64,000 nt of DNA, taken from NCBI RefSeq assembly GCF_947494875.1, contig NZ_CANLWM010000006.1, forward strand, positions 124,001 through 188,000, given 5' to 3'. Below the pieces are notes generated by a model. It saw nothing but the letters and a program-made list of their open reading frames with translations. It was not told the DNA's origin and searched no databases. This document shows positions 6,667 to 14,472 of this stretch, piece by piece (position 1 is the first letter of the stretch; each line of letters begins with the position of its first letter). This DNA is from an uncultured Williamsia sp. (GTDB lineage Bacteria > Actinomycetota > Actinomycetes > Mycobacteriales > Mycobacteriaceae). The position numbers were made by a program, and so were the translations under genes.

Positions 6667-9426
6667 GTGACGCCCGACCCGTTCGACACCGCGTCGCTGC
6701 GGGCGGCGGTCCTGGCCGCCTGGACCGCCTCGCCCACCCGGCTGGCCGAGGATGCCGCGGCCGAGGACGACCTGGCGCGCATTGGGTACCGCGATCGCGT
6801 CGTCACCGAGCTCGCCGCCAACGCCGCCGACGCCGCGGGGATCGCCGGATCACCCGGCCGACTGGACGTCTCGAGTGCCGGCGACGGCACGGTGTCCCTG
6901 GCGAACACCGGCGCCCCACTCACCGCGGACGGTGTGCGATCCCTCGCTGCCCTCCGGGTCTCGGCCAAGGTCGGCGACGACATCGTCGGACGCTTCGGGG
7001 TCGGGTTCAGCGCCGTGGTGGCCGTCGCCGACGAGGTCGCGATCCGATCGCGGCACGGGGGAGTGGTGTTCTCGCGCGCCCGCACGGCCGACGCACTCGC
7101 CGACGCGGGCATCGACGTCCCGCGCGCGGGCGCGCCGCTGCTGCGACTGCCCTGGCCCGACATGACCCCACCCGCACAGGGTTTCGACACCGAGGTGGTG
7201 CTGACGCCGCGCGGCGACGCCGCGACGATCGTGGCGGTGGCGGCCGACCAGGCGCCGATGTTGCTCGTCGAACTGGTCGCGCTCGAGTCGATCACCGTGC
7301 AGGGCAGAACCATCCGCCGCGAGGTCGAGACGGTCGCGGATCCCGCGCACGACGTCCTCACGGTCGGCGACGCCTCCTGGGTGCAGATCGCGTCCGGCCG
7401 CTCCCGGTGGTTGATGCCGGGGACGTCCGACGCCCCGCGTCCCCTGGAACGAGAGCGCTTGCGAGCGCCCACGGTGACCGACGTCGAGGTGACGCTGCCC
7501 GCCCTGTGCGTTGCCGACGTCGCGCTGACCCCGGACCGACGATCCCTTGACCCGGCCGCCGAGATCGGAACGGTGGCACGCGGATACCACCTCCTCGCCC
7601 TCGCGCTGGACGCCGCGGTCCGGCTGGCCGTCGTGCCGTCCCCGACCATCCCGGCCGGACCCGTCGACGCGCAGCTGCGGGCGGCCGTCACCGCGGATCT
7701 GACGACCGGTCCGTGGCTGCCGACCGCGACCGGTGACACCGTGGCGCCTTACCGCGCCGTCGTCGTGCCGGGTGCCCCACCCGCGCTCACCGACATCCTC
7801 GCCGACATCGTCGACGGCGTGGTGGACGCCCGTGTCGGACACCCGGCGCTCGGCGACCAGGCGGCACTGTCGCTGCTGCGGTCCGTCGGTGTGCGGGAAC
7901 TGTCGTGGGATGCGCTGTGCGACACACTGACCGGCGTCGACCGACCACCGACATGGTGGCGCGACCTGTACGAGGCGCTCTCGTCCGTCGTCGTCGACGA
8001 TCGTGTGCGTGAGGCCGTCGCGACCGTCCCCGTGCCCCGCGCGGACGGGCGGATGGCCGTCGGTGCTCGCGGACTCGTCGTGATCGACGCACCGACTCCG
8101 GAGGTCGCGGCCGCCCTGGGGGAGGTCGAGGTCTCGTGGGTCGCCACGGTCCACCCCGACGCCGACCACCCTCTCCTCGACCGGTTGGGTGCGCGACGGG
8201 TCACGGTGTCCGAGGTCCTCGCCGATCCCGCCCTCGAGGCGATCATTGCGAACGGTGAACCGGAACCCGCTGTCGCACAAGCGGTCCTCGCACTCGTCGC
8301 GGCCGATCCCGACGCCGCGACCCCGCCGTGGCTCGGTGGTCTGCCACTGCTCGACGACGACGGCGAGGATCGTCCCGCCGACGAACTGCTGCTGCCCGAC
8401 AGCCCGCTGCGTCGGGTACTGGTCGACGACTCCCCGTTCGGGGTCGTGGCCGACGCCGTCGTCGACCGGTGGGGACCGGACGTGGTGCGGCGGATCGGCG
8501 TCGGGTGGGGGTTCACCGTCGTCACCGACGAGATGCCCGTCGGCCCCGACCACGACCTCCCCGACGAGGAGCTGTGGTGGGACACCCGCGTCGACGAACC
8601 GCAGCGGGTGGTCGCCGTCCGTGACCTCGATCTCGTCGAGCCCGACCGGTGGCGAGATGCGTTGAGCCTGCTGGCCTCTCAGGAGAACTGTCGCGACGCA
8701 CTCGCCGACCGGGACGGCTACACCGCCTGGTGGCTGCGCCGGTTCGCACAGCTCGACGGCGTCCCGCTCGGCCACCTCCGTGCCCCCGACGACACCACGT
8801 TCGTCGGTCTCCTCGACGTCGCAGACCACCCCGACGCCGACGCCGTCGCGGGCGTCTTCGCGGGCACCGAGATCACCACCACGGATCTCGCGGAGCTCGT
8901 CCTCGACCGCCTCGGTGACCCCGACCGGCCCGTCGCGCCGGGGGTGGCCGCCACGGCGCACGCGGCGCTGGTGCGGGCCCTGCGGCGCGCCGACCTCGAC
9001 CTCGACCGCCTCGACCCGCCCACCCGGGTCCGCACGATCACCGGGCGCACCAGCGCCGACGGCATCGTCGTCGACCTCCCCTGGATGCTTCCCGTGGTGG
9101 GGTCGGCCGACGCCGTCGTCCTCACACCGCCGGTGACCGCCGACGCCGCCCGCGACCTCGCGACCGTCCTCGACCTCCCCACCGCCTCGGAGGCGTTGCG
9201 CGTCACCCCGACCGACCCCGGTGTCGCCTCGACCTGGTCCGACAGCCCCGAGGCGATCGCGACGGCCGTCGCGCGCGGCACCGACCTCCCGTCCGGGGAG
9301 GTCCGTCTGCACGACGAGCTGCGCCTCGAGGTCGTCCGTGACGGCGACCGTCGCACCGTGACCGCCGACTGGTGGGTCGACGACGCGGGGGTCCACCACC
9401 TCACGCGGCAGGAGACCCGACGATGA
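6667..9426 (+). CDS. Large GHKL ATPase, sacsin/Hsp90-like N-terminal domain
   Basis: This 919-residue protein has a Bergerat-fold ATP site in its first 130 residues. It shows an N-box ELAANAADA (E48, N52), a NTGAPL segment around 80-85 where the G1 loop is expected, and GRFGVGFSAV (108-117) as the G2 lid. This layout matches sacsin N-terminal and Hsp90 ATPases. The remaining roughly 780 residues are Asp/Val/Ala-rich with no recognisable Hsp90 middle-domain motifs. It starts at GTG and its stop overlaps the PAP2 start (ATGA), so the two are translationally coupled. A chaperone-like or signalling role is inference; the client is unknown. Confidence 0.8.
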   Translation: MTPDPFDTASLRAAVLAAWTASPTRLAEDAAAEDDLARIGYRDRVVTELAANAADAAGIAGSPGRLDVSSAGDGTVSLANTGAPLTADGVRSLAALRVSAKVGDDIVGRFGVGFSAVVAVADEVAIRSRHGGVVFSRARTADALADAGIDVPRAGAPLLRLPWPDMTPPAQGFDTEVVLTPRGDAATIVAVAADQAPMLLVELVALESITVQGRTIRREVETVADPAHDVLTVGDASWVQIASGRSRWLMPGTSDAPRPLERERLRAPTVTDVEVTLPALCVADVALTPDRRSLDPAAEIGTVARGYHLLALALDAAVRLAVVPSPTIPAGPVDAQLRAAVTADLTTGPWLPTATGDTVAPYRAVVVPGAPPALTDILADIVDGVVDARVGHPALGDQAALSLLRSVGVRELSWDALCDTLTGVDRPPTWWRDLYEALSSVVVDDRVREAVATVPVPRADGRMAVGARGLVVIDAPTPEVAAALGEVEVSWVATVHPDADHPLLDRLGARRVTVSEVLADPALEAIIANGEPEPAVAQAVLALVAADPDAATPPWLGGLPLLDDDGEDRPADELLLPDSPLRRVLVDDSPFGVVADAVVDRWGPDVVRRIGVGWGFTVVTDEMPVGPDHDLPDEELWWDTRVDEPQRVVAVRDLDLVEPDRWRDALSLLASQENCRDALADRDGYTAWWLRRFAQLDGVPLGHLRAPDDTTFVGLLDVADHPDADAVAGVFAGTEITTTDLAELVLDRLGDPDRPVAPGVAATAHAALVRALRRADLDLDRLDPPTRVRTITGRTSADGIVVDLPWMLPVVGSADAVVLTPPVTADAARDLATVLDLPTASEALRVTPTDPGVASTWSDSPEAIATAVARGTDLPSGEVRLHDELRLEVVRDGDRRTVTADWWVDDAGVHHLTRQETRR

Positions 9427-10007
9427 CCCCGGCATTCGACCGCGACGTCACGCAGTGGGTCGCCGACCACCGCGTCGACTGGCTGACCACCGTGTTCCGG
9501 GTGATCACCACGGTCGGCAACACGGCCGCGATGACGCTGATCGCGATCGTCGCGACCGTCGTGCTGTGGCGCCGCGACCGCGGGCTCGCCCTGACCGTCC
9601 TGCTCGGTTCGGCGAGTGGGTGGCTGCTGATGCAGGCCCTGAAGTACGGGGTCGCGCGACCGCGACCGCCGGAACGGTTCCGTGTGCTCGCCATCGACAC
9701 GTACTCGTTCCCGTCGGGCCACGCGATGATGTCCGCGATCGTGCTGGGATTGGTGGCCGTCGCCGCGTGGCGGACGTCGGCGTGGGTGCGCGGGCACCGG
9801 GCAGTGCTCGCGATCGCGCCTGTCGCGTCGGCGCTGATCGGTGCCAGCCGTGTCTATCTCGGCGTCCACTGGACCACCGACGTGGTCGCGGGATGGGTGA
9901 TCGGCGCGCTGTGGGTGGTGGTGGCGTTGGTCGTCGGCGGTGTGCTCAGTCGAGGCCGCGCTGCGCGGCGCGGTCGCCCCGTCGACTCGCCCGGCGCTGC
10001 ACCGTGA
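9423..10007 (+). CDS. PAP2-family membrane phosphatase
   Basis: This 194-residue integral membrane phosphatase has all three signature motifs: KYGVARPRP (K-x6-RP), FPSGH, and SRVYLGVHWTTD (SR-x5-H-x3-D). The family dephosphorylates lipid phosphates such as undecaprenyl pyrophosphate or phosphatidic acid on the outer membrane face. About five or six hydrophobic segments are visible. The ATG at 9423 overlaps the stop of the ATPase gene. The last 62 nt overlap the convergent DUF2530 gene. Confidence 0.9.
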   Translation: MTPAFDRDVTQWVADHRVDWLTTVFRVITTVGNTAAMTLIAIVATVVLWRRDRGLALTVLLGSASGWLLMQALKYGVARPRPPERFRVLAIDTYSFPSGHAMMSAIVLGLVAVAAWRTSAWVRGHRAVLAIAPVASALIGASRVYLGVHWTTDVVAGWVIGALWVVVALVVGGVLSRGRAARRGRPVDSPGAAP

Positions 10008-10227
10008 ACACCGCGGTGCCGAACAGCCCCACCGCGAGTCCGACGAGGCAGCTCACGAGTGTCGACGTGGTGCCGAGCCCGGTCGCCGCGACGACCACGG
10101 TCGCGACCAGCCAGCAGGCCATCCCGACGTAGACGACGTTCGCCGGCTCGGCCAGCCACTGCGGCAGGCGCGGCAGGTCGTCCGGGCCGGGTGCACCGGT
10201 GGTCTGCGGACCCTCGCTCGTGCTCAC
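9946..10227 (-). CDS. DUF2530 small membrane protein (Rv0879c-like)
   Basis: This 93-residue protein has two hydrophobic helices (about 31-50 and 57-75) and a basic C-terminal tail, as in the DUF2530 family. It starts at GTG. The frame stays open far upstream across the permease gene, but that part is antisense. The 3' end overlaps the PAP2 gene. The function is unknown. The position matches M. tuberculosis Rv0879c, next to the MarR gene Rv0880. Confidence 0.75.
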   Translation of the reverse strand: MSTSEGPQTTGAPGPDDLPRLPQWLAEPANVVYVGMACWLVATVVVAATGLGTTSTLVSCLVGLAVGLFGTAVFTVQRRASRRGDRAAQRGLD

Positions 10228-10279
10228 GACGGCCAGCGTAAGGTCCCCCGCGACGGGTGGACAACGTCCGCCCCCGGTT

Positions 10280-10304
10280 GCCTCCGAGAGGGAGGCGAGG
10301 AGGT
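10280..10304 (+). promoter_or_regulatory. Leader hairpin and ribosome-binding site of the purine permease
   Basis: GCCTCC (10280-10285) pairs with GGAGGC (10291-10296) across a GAGAG loop, immediately before the strong ribosome site GAGGAGGT (10297-10304). The same GCCTCC could also pair with the ribosome site itself, so two mutually exclusive folds are possible. This is visible complementarity only; no known riboswitch was recognised. Confidence 0.35.
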
Positions 10305-10308
10305 AGGC

Positions 10309-11829
10309 GTGTCCGGCGAACCCGACTCTGGGGAACTCGACAAGCTGACGACGAGCACCGACGAGACCCCCGCCCAGACGCCCGACGGTGTCCGCGGCCG
10401 GCTGGACCGCTATTTCCGCATCACCGAACGCAGTTCGTCGTTCGGTCAGGAGATCCGCGGCGGGCTCGTCACCTTCTTCACGATGGCCTACATCGTGGTC
10501 CTGAACCCGATCATCATCGGCGGCGTCGCGGGCAGCGAACGCAACGCCGACGTCGTCGGCAACGTCCTCCCGATCGCCGCCGTCGCCGCGGTGACCGCGC
10601 TCGTCGCCGGCATCATGTCGATCCTGTTCGGGGCGATCGCCAACTACCCGTTCGCCATCGCCACCGGACTGGGCATCAACAGCCTTCTCGCGGTGAGCAT
10701 CGCCCCGCAGGTCACCTGGCCCGAGGCGATGGGCCTCGTGGTCATCGACGGGATCATCATCGTGCTGCTCGCCGTGACCGGACTGCGGACGCGGGTCTTC
10801 ACCGCCATCCCCACGGAACTCAAGGCGTCCATCGCCGCAGGGATCGGCTGCTTCATCGCGTTCATCGGACTCGTCGACGCGGGCTTCGTCACGCGCGTCC
10901 CCGACGCGGCGGGCACCACCGTCCCGGTGGGCCTCGGCAACGGCAACTCGATCACCACGCTGCCGACGCTGATCTTCGTCCTCGGCGTCCTCATCATGGG
11001 TGTGCTCGTGGTCCGGAGGGTCCGCGGCGGCCTGCTCATCGGCATCGTCGTCACGACGATCATCGCGGTGATCGTGCAGGCGTTCGCCGATCTCCCCGCC
11101 TCGGGCAACGGCAGGTCGGGGTGGAGTCTCAACATCCCCGAGTGGCCGAAGGCGGTCGGTGATCTGCCGGACCTGTCGCTCGTGGGCGACGTCGACCTGT
11201 TCGGGGCCTTCGTGCGCATCGGCGTCCTGTCGGCGTCGGTGTTCGTGTTCACCCTGGTGCTGTCGAACTTCTTCGACGCGATGGGGACGATGACCGGGCT
11301 GGGCCGCGAGGCCGGTCTCGCCGACTCCGACGGCAACCTCCCGAACATCGGCCGCGCGCTCGCGGTGGAGGGCGCGGGCGCGATCGTCGGTGGCGCCGCG
11401 TCGTCGTCGTCGAACACCGTCTTCGTCGAGTCGGCATCCGGCATCGCGGAAGGCGCGCGCACCGGCCTGGCGAACATCGTCACCGGTGCGCTGTTCCTCG
11501 TCGCGATGTTCTTCACGCCGCTGTACTCGATCGTCCCGCTGGAGGCGGCTGCCCCGGCGCTGGTCGTGGTGGGCGCGTTGATGATCGCCCAGATCCGGCA
11601 CATCGACCTCACGCGGTTCGAGGTCGCCCTCCCGTGCTTCCTCACCATCGTGGTGATGCCGTTCACCTACTCGATCGCCAACGGGATCGGTGTCGGGTTC
11701 ATCAGCTGGGTGGTGCTCGCGACGGCCCGCGGGAAGTTCAAGACAGTGCATCCGCTGTTGTGGGTGGTGGCTGTCCTGTTCGTCCTGTATTTCGCGAAAG
11801 GCCCGATCGAGTCGCTGATCGACTCCTGA
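10309..11829 (+). CDS. NCS2-family purine permease, AzgA/guanine-hypoxanthine type
   Basis: This 506-residue transporter has about 13-14 hydrophobic segments. A 50-residue polar N-terminus leads into RYFRITERSSSFGQEIRGGLVTFFTMAYIVVLNP, the characteristic opening of AzgA-like permeases. The conserved SSSNTVFVESASGIAEGARTG segment around 365-385 corresponds to the substrate-site helix. It probably imports hypoxanthine, guanine or adenine by proton symport at the cell membrane. The GTG start has GAGGAGGT four nt upstream. It is followed by a hairpin at 11831-11857 and then the marR gene. Confidence 0.9.
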   Translation: MSGEPDSGELDKLTTSTDETPAQTPDGVRGRLDRYFRITERSSSFGQEIRGGLVTFFTMAYIVVLNPIIIGGVAGSERNADVVGNVLPIAAVAAVTALVAGIMSILFGAIANYPFAIATGLGINSLLAVSIAPQVTWPEAMGLVVIDGIIIVLLAVTGLRTRVFTAIPTELKASIAAGIGCFIAFIGLVDAGFVTRVPDAAGTTVPVGLGNGNSITTLPTLIFVLGVLIMGVLVVRRVRGGLLIGIVVTTIIAVIVQAFADLPASGNGRSGWSLNIPEWPKAVGDLPDLSLVGDVDLFGAFVRIGVLSASVFVFTLVLSNFFDAMGTMTGLGREAGLADSDGNLPNIGRALAVEGAGAIVGGAASSSSNTVFVESASGIAEGARTGLANIVTGALFLVAMFFTPLYSIVPLEAAAPALVVVGALMIAQIRHIDLTRFEVALPCFLTIVVMPFTYSIANGIGVGFISWVVLATARGKFKTVHPLLWVVAVLFVLYFAKGPIESLIDS

Positions 11830-11830
11830 C

Positions 11831-11857
11831 GTGTCGTCCGTGCGACGGACACGACAC
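11831..11857 (+). terminator. Imperfect terminator hairpin after the purine permease
   Basis: GTGTCGTCCGT pairs with ACGGAC-AC-GACAC across a GCG loop, leaving a 2-nt bulge. It begins two bases after the permease stop codon. There is no U-tract, as is common for high-GC actinobacterial terminators. Confidence 0.55.
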
Positions 11858-11919
11858 GCCGCGGCGTCGCCACCGGCGTGTTCACACACGTAGTTTGTCG
11901 TGCATTCGAGTTGCGGTGT

Positions 11920-11934
11920 CCTATTGTTAGGCGC
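11920..11934 (+). promoter_or_regulatory. marR promoter -10 within a CCTA-TTGT-TAGG palindrome; probable leaderless start
   Basis: CCTATTGTTAGG (11920-11931) is a perfect 4-bp-arm palindrome that contains TATTGT (11923-11928). From TATTGT the transcript would start near 11935, the GTG of the MarR gene, giving a leaderless mRNA. No ribosome-binding site precedes the GTG, which fits. The palindrome may also be an autoregulatory half-site. Confidence 0.4.
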
Positions 11935-12366
11935 GTGAGCGGTAAAGACGACAATCTGGCCAGCGACTTGTCGCTGGCAGTGGTCCGCCTGGCCAGGCAT
12001 CTGCGCGGGCGCCGCGCGGCGTCGACCGTGTCGCTGACCCAGCTCTCCGCACTGAACACCCTCTCCCAGCAGGGGCCGATGACCCCGGGCGCGATGGCTG
12101 CGCAGGAGCGTGTGCAGCCGCCGTCGATGACCCGCGTCATCGCCTCCCTCGCCGACCTCGGGATGGTGAAGCGCGACCCGCACCCCACCGACGGACGCCA
12201 GATCATCGTCACCCTGTCCGATCTGGGACAGAAGGTGATCGCCGACGAGACCCACGCCCGCGAGGCGTGGCTGCGCGGTCAGCTCGAGAAGCTCGGCGCC
12301 GACGACCTCACCACCCTGCGCAGCGCGGTCGACATCATGTCCGGCATCGTCGCCGGTGACGACTGA
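11935..12366 (+). CDS. MarR-family transcriptional regulator (Rv0880-like)
   Basis: This 143-residue winged-helix regulator is the same length as M. tuberculosis Rv0880. The recognition region is MTPGAMAAQERVQPPSMTRVIASLADLGMVKRDPHPTDGRQIIVTLSDLG, with the D-x-R wing of the MarR family. The GTG start was preferred because the upstream codons are promoter. It is followed after 72 nt by an MFS efflux-like gene on the same strand, the usual arrangement for a MarR protein controlling export of a toxic small molecule. That ligand is unknown. Confidence 0.88.
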   Translation: MSGKDDNLASDLSLAVVRLARHLRGRRAASTVSLTQLSALNTLSQQGPMTPGAMAAQERVQPPSMTRVIASLADLGMVKRDPHPTDGRQIIVTLSDLGQKVIADETHAREAWLRGQLEKLGADDLTTLRSAVDIMSGIVAGDD

Positions 12367-12438
12367 CCGACCCCCGCACCGACTGACCCCCGGGAACGGC
12401 TGCGGCATTCCTCATTAGCGGCGGTTACCATCGTTCGA

Positions 12439-13713
12439 GTGCCGCTGCCCACGATGTTCTCGTCCCTCGGGGTACGGAACTATCGTCTCTGGGCCGGCGG
12501 CCAGGTCGTGTCGCTCGTCGGGACGTGGATGCAGCGCATCGCCCAGGACTGGTTGGTGCTGCACCTGTCCGGCAACAGCGGCATCGCCATCGGCATCGTG
12601 ATGGCACTGCAGTTCGGTCCGACCGCGGTGCTGTCGATGCCCGCGGGCGCGCTGGCCGACCGCTTCGACAAGCGCAAGCTCCTCGTGCTGACCCAGATCG
12701 GCATGGCGGTGTGCGCACTCGTCCTCGGTGTCACCGACACCCTCGGCGTCGCCACCCTCGGTCTCGTGTATGCGATGTCGTTGGCGCTCGGCTGCATCTC
12801 GGCGGTCGACGCGCCGATCCGTCAGTCCTTCACCGTCGAGATGGTCGGGCCCGAGCACCTGCCGAACGCGGTGGCGCTGAACTCGATGACGTTCAACACC
12901 GCCCGCATCATCGGGCCGGCGATCGCGGGCGTGCTCATCACGGTGATCGGCACCGGACCGGTGTTCCTGGTGAACACGGCGACGTTCGTCGCGGTGCTCA
13001 CCGGTCTGCTGATGATGCGCACGGGGGAACTGCACCGCAGCGAGAAGGCGCGGGGCCGGGGCTCGGTGGTGGACGGGCTGCGGTACATCCGCGCCCGTCC
13101 GCATCTGGTCGCGCTGTTCACGACGGTGTTCTTCGTGTCGACCTTCGGGCTGAACTTCCCCCTGTCCCTGGCGTTGCTGACGAAGAACACCTTCGCGGGA
13201 TCGGCCGGCGGGTACGGCTTGCTGTCGACGGTGCTCGCTGTCGGGACCCTGGCCGGGGCCACGATGGCCGCCCGCCGGAACCGCCCCGCGCGGGTGCGGC
13301 AGTTGATGATCGCCGCCCTCGCCTTCGGTGTCCTCGAGGTGGTCGCCGGACTCATGCCGAGCTTCGCGCTGGTGGCGATCCTGCTCGTCCCCGTCGGTGC
13401 CGCGCAGCTGACGTTCAGCACCACGGCGATGAACATCGTTCAACTGTCCGTGGATTCGACGATGCGCGGCCGGGTGATGGGCGTCTACATGCTGGCGTTC
13501 CTCGGTGGGACGCCACTGGGCAGCCCGCTGCTCGGGTGGCTCGCCCAGGTCACCGACCCTCGCGCGCCGCTCGTCGTCGGCGGTGCCGTCAGCGCCGTGT
13601 CGGCGGTGATCGCGGCCGTGGTGTTCGGCGCGGCCGCGCGACGCCGGGTGCAGGCGGCCGACGACGCGGTGATGACCCCCGACGCGACCGCCGAGGTCGG
13701 TGTCACCCGCTGA
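12439..13713 (+). CDS. MFS exporter, EntS/DHA3-like
   Basis: This 424-residue protein has 12 hydrophobic segments. It opens with LGVRNYRLWAGGQVVSLVGTWMQRIAQDWLVLHLSG, typical of the EntS-like/DHA3 branch of the major facilitator superfamily, with motif A AGALADRFDKRKLLVL around residues 72-87. It is probably a proton-driven exporter in the cell membrane. The start is GTG. It lies directly downstream of the marR gene and is likely co-regulated. It converges on the isomerase-like gene, with a short 21-nt-periodic repeat region between them. Confidence 0.85.
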   Translation: MPLPTMFSSLGVRNYRLWAGGQVVSLVGTWMQRIAQDWLVLHLSGNSGIAIGIVMALQFGPTAVLSMPAGALADRFDKRKLLVLTQIGMAVCALVLGVTDTLGVATLGLVYAMSLALGCISAVDAPIRQSFTVEMVGPEHLPNAVALNSMTFNTARIIGPAIAGVLITVIGTGPVFLVNTATFVAVLTGLLMMRTGELHRSEKARGRGSVVDGLRYIRARPHLVALFTTVFFVSTFGLNFPLSLALLTKNTFAGSAGGYGLLSTVLAVGTLAGATMAARRNRPARVRQLMIAALAFGVLEVVAGLMPSFALVAILLVPVGAAQLTFSTTAMNIVQLSVDSTMRGRVMGVYMLAFLGGTPLGSPLLGWLAQVTDPRAPLVVGGAVSAVSAVIAAVVFGAAARRRVQAADDAVMTPDATAEVGVTR

Positions 13714-13729
13714 GCGCCGCCGAGCGTGC

Positions 13730-13822
13730 GTCAGATCCCGTCGACCGTGCGGTAGATCCCGTCGAGTGGGCCAAAACTGGCCGCCGACCGTGCCGAAACT
13801 CCCCGCCGAGTGGACCGATCCG
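13730..13822. repeat. 21-nt periodic intergenic repeat (four degenerate units)
   Basis: Between two convergent genes the sequence is organised in roughly 21-nt steps. Each carries a CCCGTCGA or GCCGCCGA-type core followed by CCGTGC or GTGGGC: AGATCCCGTCGACCGTG, AGATCCCGTCGAGTGG, AACTGGCCGCCGACC, AACTCCCCGCCGAGTGG. The units resemble those at 17036-17256, 40885-41018 and 50500-50627. It does not look like a gene. Confidence 0.5.
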
Positions 13823-13823
13823 G

Positions 13824-14465
13824 TCAGCGCAGTGCTGCGCGCACGACGTCGACGCCGTCGCCCGACAGGTCGTCGACGGCGACGGCACGACGGGTGAGCG
13901 AGAGCATCACTGCCTCCGCGGGGCCGGAGACCGTCGGACGTCCGTCGTCGGGACCCGACGACCAGTCGACGTCCTCGGCGACCCAGCGGACCGGGACGGT
14001 CAGCGGCGCGAATCCCCGACGTGACTTGGGGGAGTTCAGGAAGTCGAGTGCGGCGCGCCGGCGGTCGGCGTCGACAGAGCGTTCGATGCGCAGCGGTCGG
14101 CGGATGTCCTGCCCGTGTATCAGCAGGTCCGTGAGGGGTGCGATCGGTCCGGTTCCCGGCGGAGTGAACCGGTGATGCGCGTTGTCGCGCAGCATCTGTG
14201 GGAGCTCGTGTCCGTACCGCCGCACGACGCGGGCGGTCAGTGCCACGTTCGACTTCTCGAAGTCCCCCCGTGCTCGCAACACCAGCCAGACGATCTCGGG
14301 GATCCCCGTGACGGTGGGAGCGAGCAGGTGTGCGGCGACACCCCGCACGTCCCATTCACCGCACAGTGACTGCGTCGCCCACTGCGCGTCGTCGAGGCCG
14401 TCGAGCACATCGGCGAGCGCCCGACGTTCGTCCGCGATCGCGTCGAAGATCTGTGCGTCGTCCAT
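13824..14465 (-). CDS. Maleylpyruvate isomerase-family (DinB-like, mycothiol-dependent) protein
   Basis: This 213-residue protein belongs to the DinB/mycothiol-dependent maleylpyruvate isomerase superfamily. It starts IFDAIADERRALADVLDGLDDAQWATQSLCGEWDVRGVAAHLLA, the typical first helices with the metal-ligand histidine in VAAHL. A second histidine is in LLIHGQDIRRPL. Members use mycothiol or bacillithiol as cofactor and often bind a divalent metal. It lies 7 nt after the eis stop codon and is probably co-transcribed with it. The substrate cannot be told from sequence. Confidence 0.82.
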   Translation of the reverse strand: MDDAQIFDAIADERRALADVLDGLDDAQWATQSLCGEWDVRGVAAHLLAPTVTGIPEIVWLVLRARGDFEKSNVALTARVVRRYGHELPQMLRDNAHHRFTPPGTGPIAPLTDLLIHGQDIRRPLRIERSVDADRRRAALDFLNSPKSRRGFAPLTVPVRWVAEDVDWSSGPDDGRPTVSGPAEAVMLSLTRRAVAVDDLSGDGVDVVRAALR

Positions 14466-14472
14466 GGGTCTC

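Noticed and set aside
6850-9435. 861-codon minus-strand frame opposite the sacsin-like ATPase
   Set aside because: Its composition is arginine/glycine/valine/aspartate antisense noise. The plus frame has GHKL motifs and coupled neighbours.
9946-12408. 820-codon minus-strand frame spanning the purine permease and marR
   Set aside because: Only its last 93 codons form a credible gene (DUF2530); the rest mirrors two well-supported plus-strand genes.
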